A stretch of 6,448 nucleotides of DNA. Source: Clostridia bacterium (GTDB lineage Bacteria; Bacillota_A; Clostridia; Oscillospirales; CAG-272). Shown in pieces: positions 6,214-6,448 of the stretch. Position numbers and translations under genes: made by a program. The number at the start of each line of letters is the position of its first letter. Position 1 is the stretch's first letter. The stretch lies in assembly GCA_017462145.1 (NCBI GenBank), contig JAFTRT010000161.1, positions 1-6,448 of the forward strand, in the 5' to 3' direction. Below the pieces are notes generated by a model, which was not told where the DNA came from, ran no database searches, and worked only from the letters and a program-made list of their open reading frames with translations.

Positions 6214-6276
6214 CTTCTTCCACTCTCTGTTCTTTCACTCGCTGTTTCTTTCACTCTCTGCTTCTTTCACACTCTG
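6214..6276. repeat. Four tandem units of about 16 bp
   Basis: Consecutive units at 6214-6229, 6230-6244, 6245-6260 and 6261-6276 follow YTTCTTTCACTCTCTG with one or two changes each. The strand is strongly pyrimidine-rich, and no plausible gene covers it. The last unit runs into a small hairpin (ACACTC 6269-6274 with GAGTGT 6281-6286). Function is unknown; it may be a slippage-prone minisatellite. Confidence 0.8.
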
Positions 6277-6298
6277 TTGTGAGTGTTTGCACTTTACT

Positions 6299-6355
6299 CA
6301 AGCCTTTCCCGGCAGGGAATAGTGGGACCACGGCAGTGGTGGATGAGGTGTACCA
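6299..6355. repeat. Two-hairpin intergenic element
   Basis: Two adjacent 5-bp stems have the same GGCA loop: TTCCC/GGGAA (6306-6310, 6315-6319) and ACCAC/GTGGT (6327-6331, 6336-6340), followed by GGATGAGGTGTA. From memory this layout resembles dispersed intergenic elements common in gut Clostridia. The family assignment cannot be verified here. Confidence 0.55.
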
Positions 6356-6382
6356 ATGAGAAATAGGACTCCTTATCCGTCT

Positions 6383-6448
6383 TTGTCATCCTGAGCGAGC
6401 CGCCTGCGGCTAGTCGAAGTTTTGTTGAGGGAGCGAAGCGAGCCGATA
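6383..6448. repeat. Palindromic dispersed-repeat-like sequence at the window edge
   Basis: Begins TTGTCATCCTGAGCGAGCC, contains the hairpin AGCCGC-CT-GCGGCT (6398-6411), then TAGTCGAAG and a second GCGAGCCG (6395-6402 and 6438-6445) beside GCGAAGCG (6433-6440). The GTCATCCTGAGCG opening is one I associate with high-copy intergenic repeats in many bacterial genomes. The element is probably cut by the window end. Confidence 0.6.

Noticed and set aside
6214..6276. CRISPR array
   Set aside because: The units are contiguous 15-16 bp repeats without spacers.
5872..6282. Open frames across the regulator 3' end and terminator
   Set aside because: They span a strong terminator and tandem repeats, with no ribosome site or domain.

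Overview
The window looks like chromosomal DNA of a moderately GC-rich, probably gut-associated Clostridia-type Firmicute. That placement is inference. It rests on strong GGAGG-type ribosome sites, sigma-A-type promoters close to consensus, intrinsic terminators, a B. subtilis-type AraM, and a repeat-rich intergenic tail like those seen in gut Clostridia. TGA is used as an ordinary stop and TGG as Trp in the neighbouring genes.

Layout. (1) Bases 1-461 (+) hold the 3' part of an aldose 1-epimerase-like gene cut by the window edge. (2) Bases 483-517 form a 14-bp hairpin terminator between two convergent units. (3) Bases 5076 down to 533 (-) are a compact five-gene operon. In transcription order it encodes L-ribulose-5-phosphate 3-epimerase (UlaE/SgbU type), L-ribulose-5-phosphate 4-epimerase (AraD), sn-glycerol-1-phosphate dehydrogenase (AraM/EgsA), an endonuclease/exonuclease/phosphatase-fold hydrolase, and a glycerophosphodiester phosphodiesterase-like gene interrupted by one in-frame TGA. 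(4) Bases 5077-5222 are a divergent control region with two back-to-back promoters, both with 17-bp spacers. (5) Bases 5223-5969 (+) encode a DeoR-family repressor, the likely local regulator. (6) Bases 5970-6448 contain no gene but hold a terminator, a four-unit tandem repeat, a two-hairpin element and a palindromic dispersed-repeat-like sequence.

How the genes may work together. The two epimerases convert L-xylulose-5-P to L-ribulose-5-P and then to D-xylulose-5-P, feeding the pentose phosphate pathway. AraM interconverts sn-glycerol-1-P and dihydroxyacetone-P. The last two genes encode phosphodiester/phosphomonoester hydrolase folds. A plausible but unproven reading is that the operon salvages both a pentose phosphate and a glycerol-1-phosphate moiety, for example from a polar-lipid or teichoic-type phosphodiester. 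No transporter, kinase, AraA/AraB or UlaD is present to say where the pentulose phosphate comes from. The in-frame TGA suggests the last gene is decaying or carries a sequence error.
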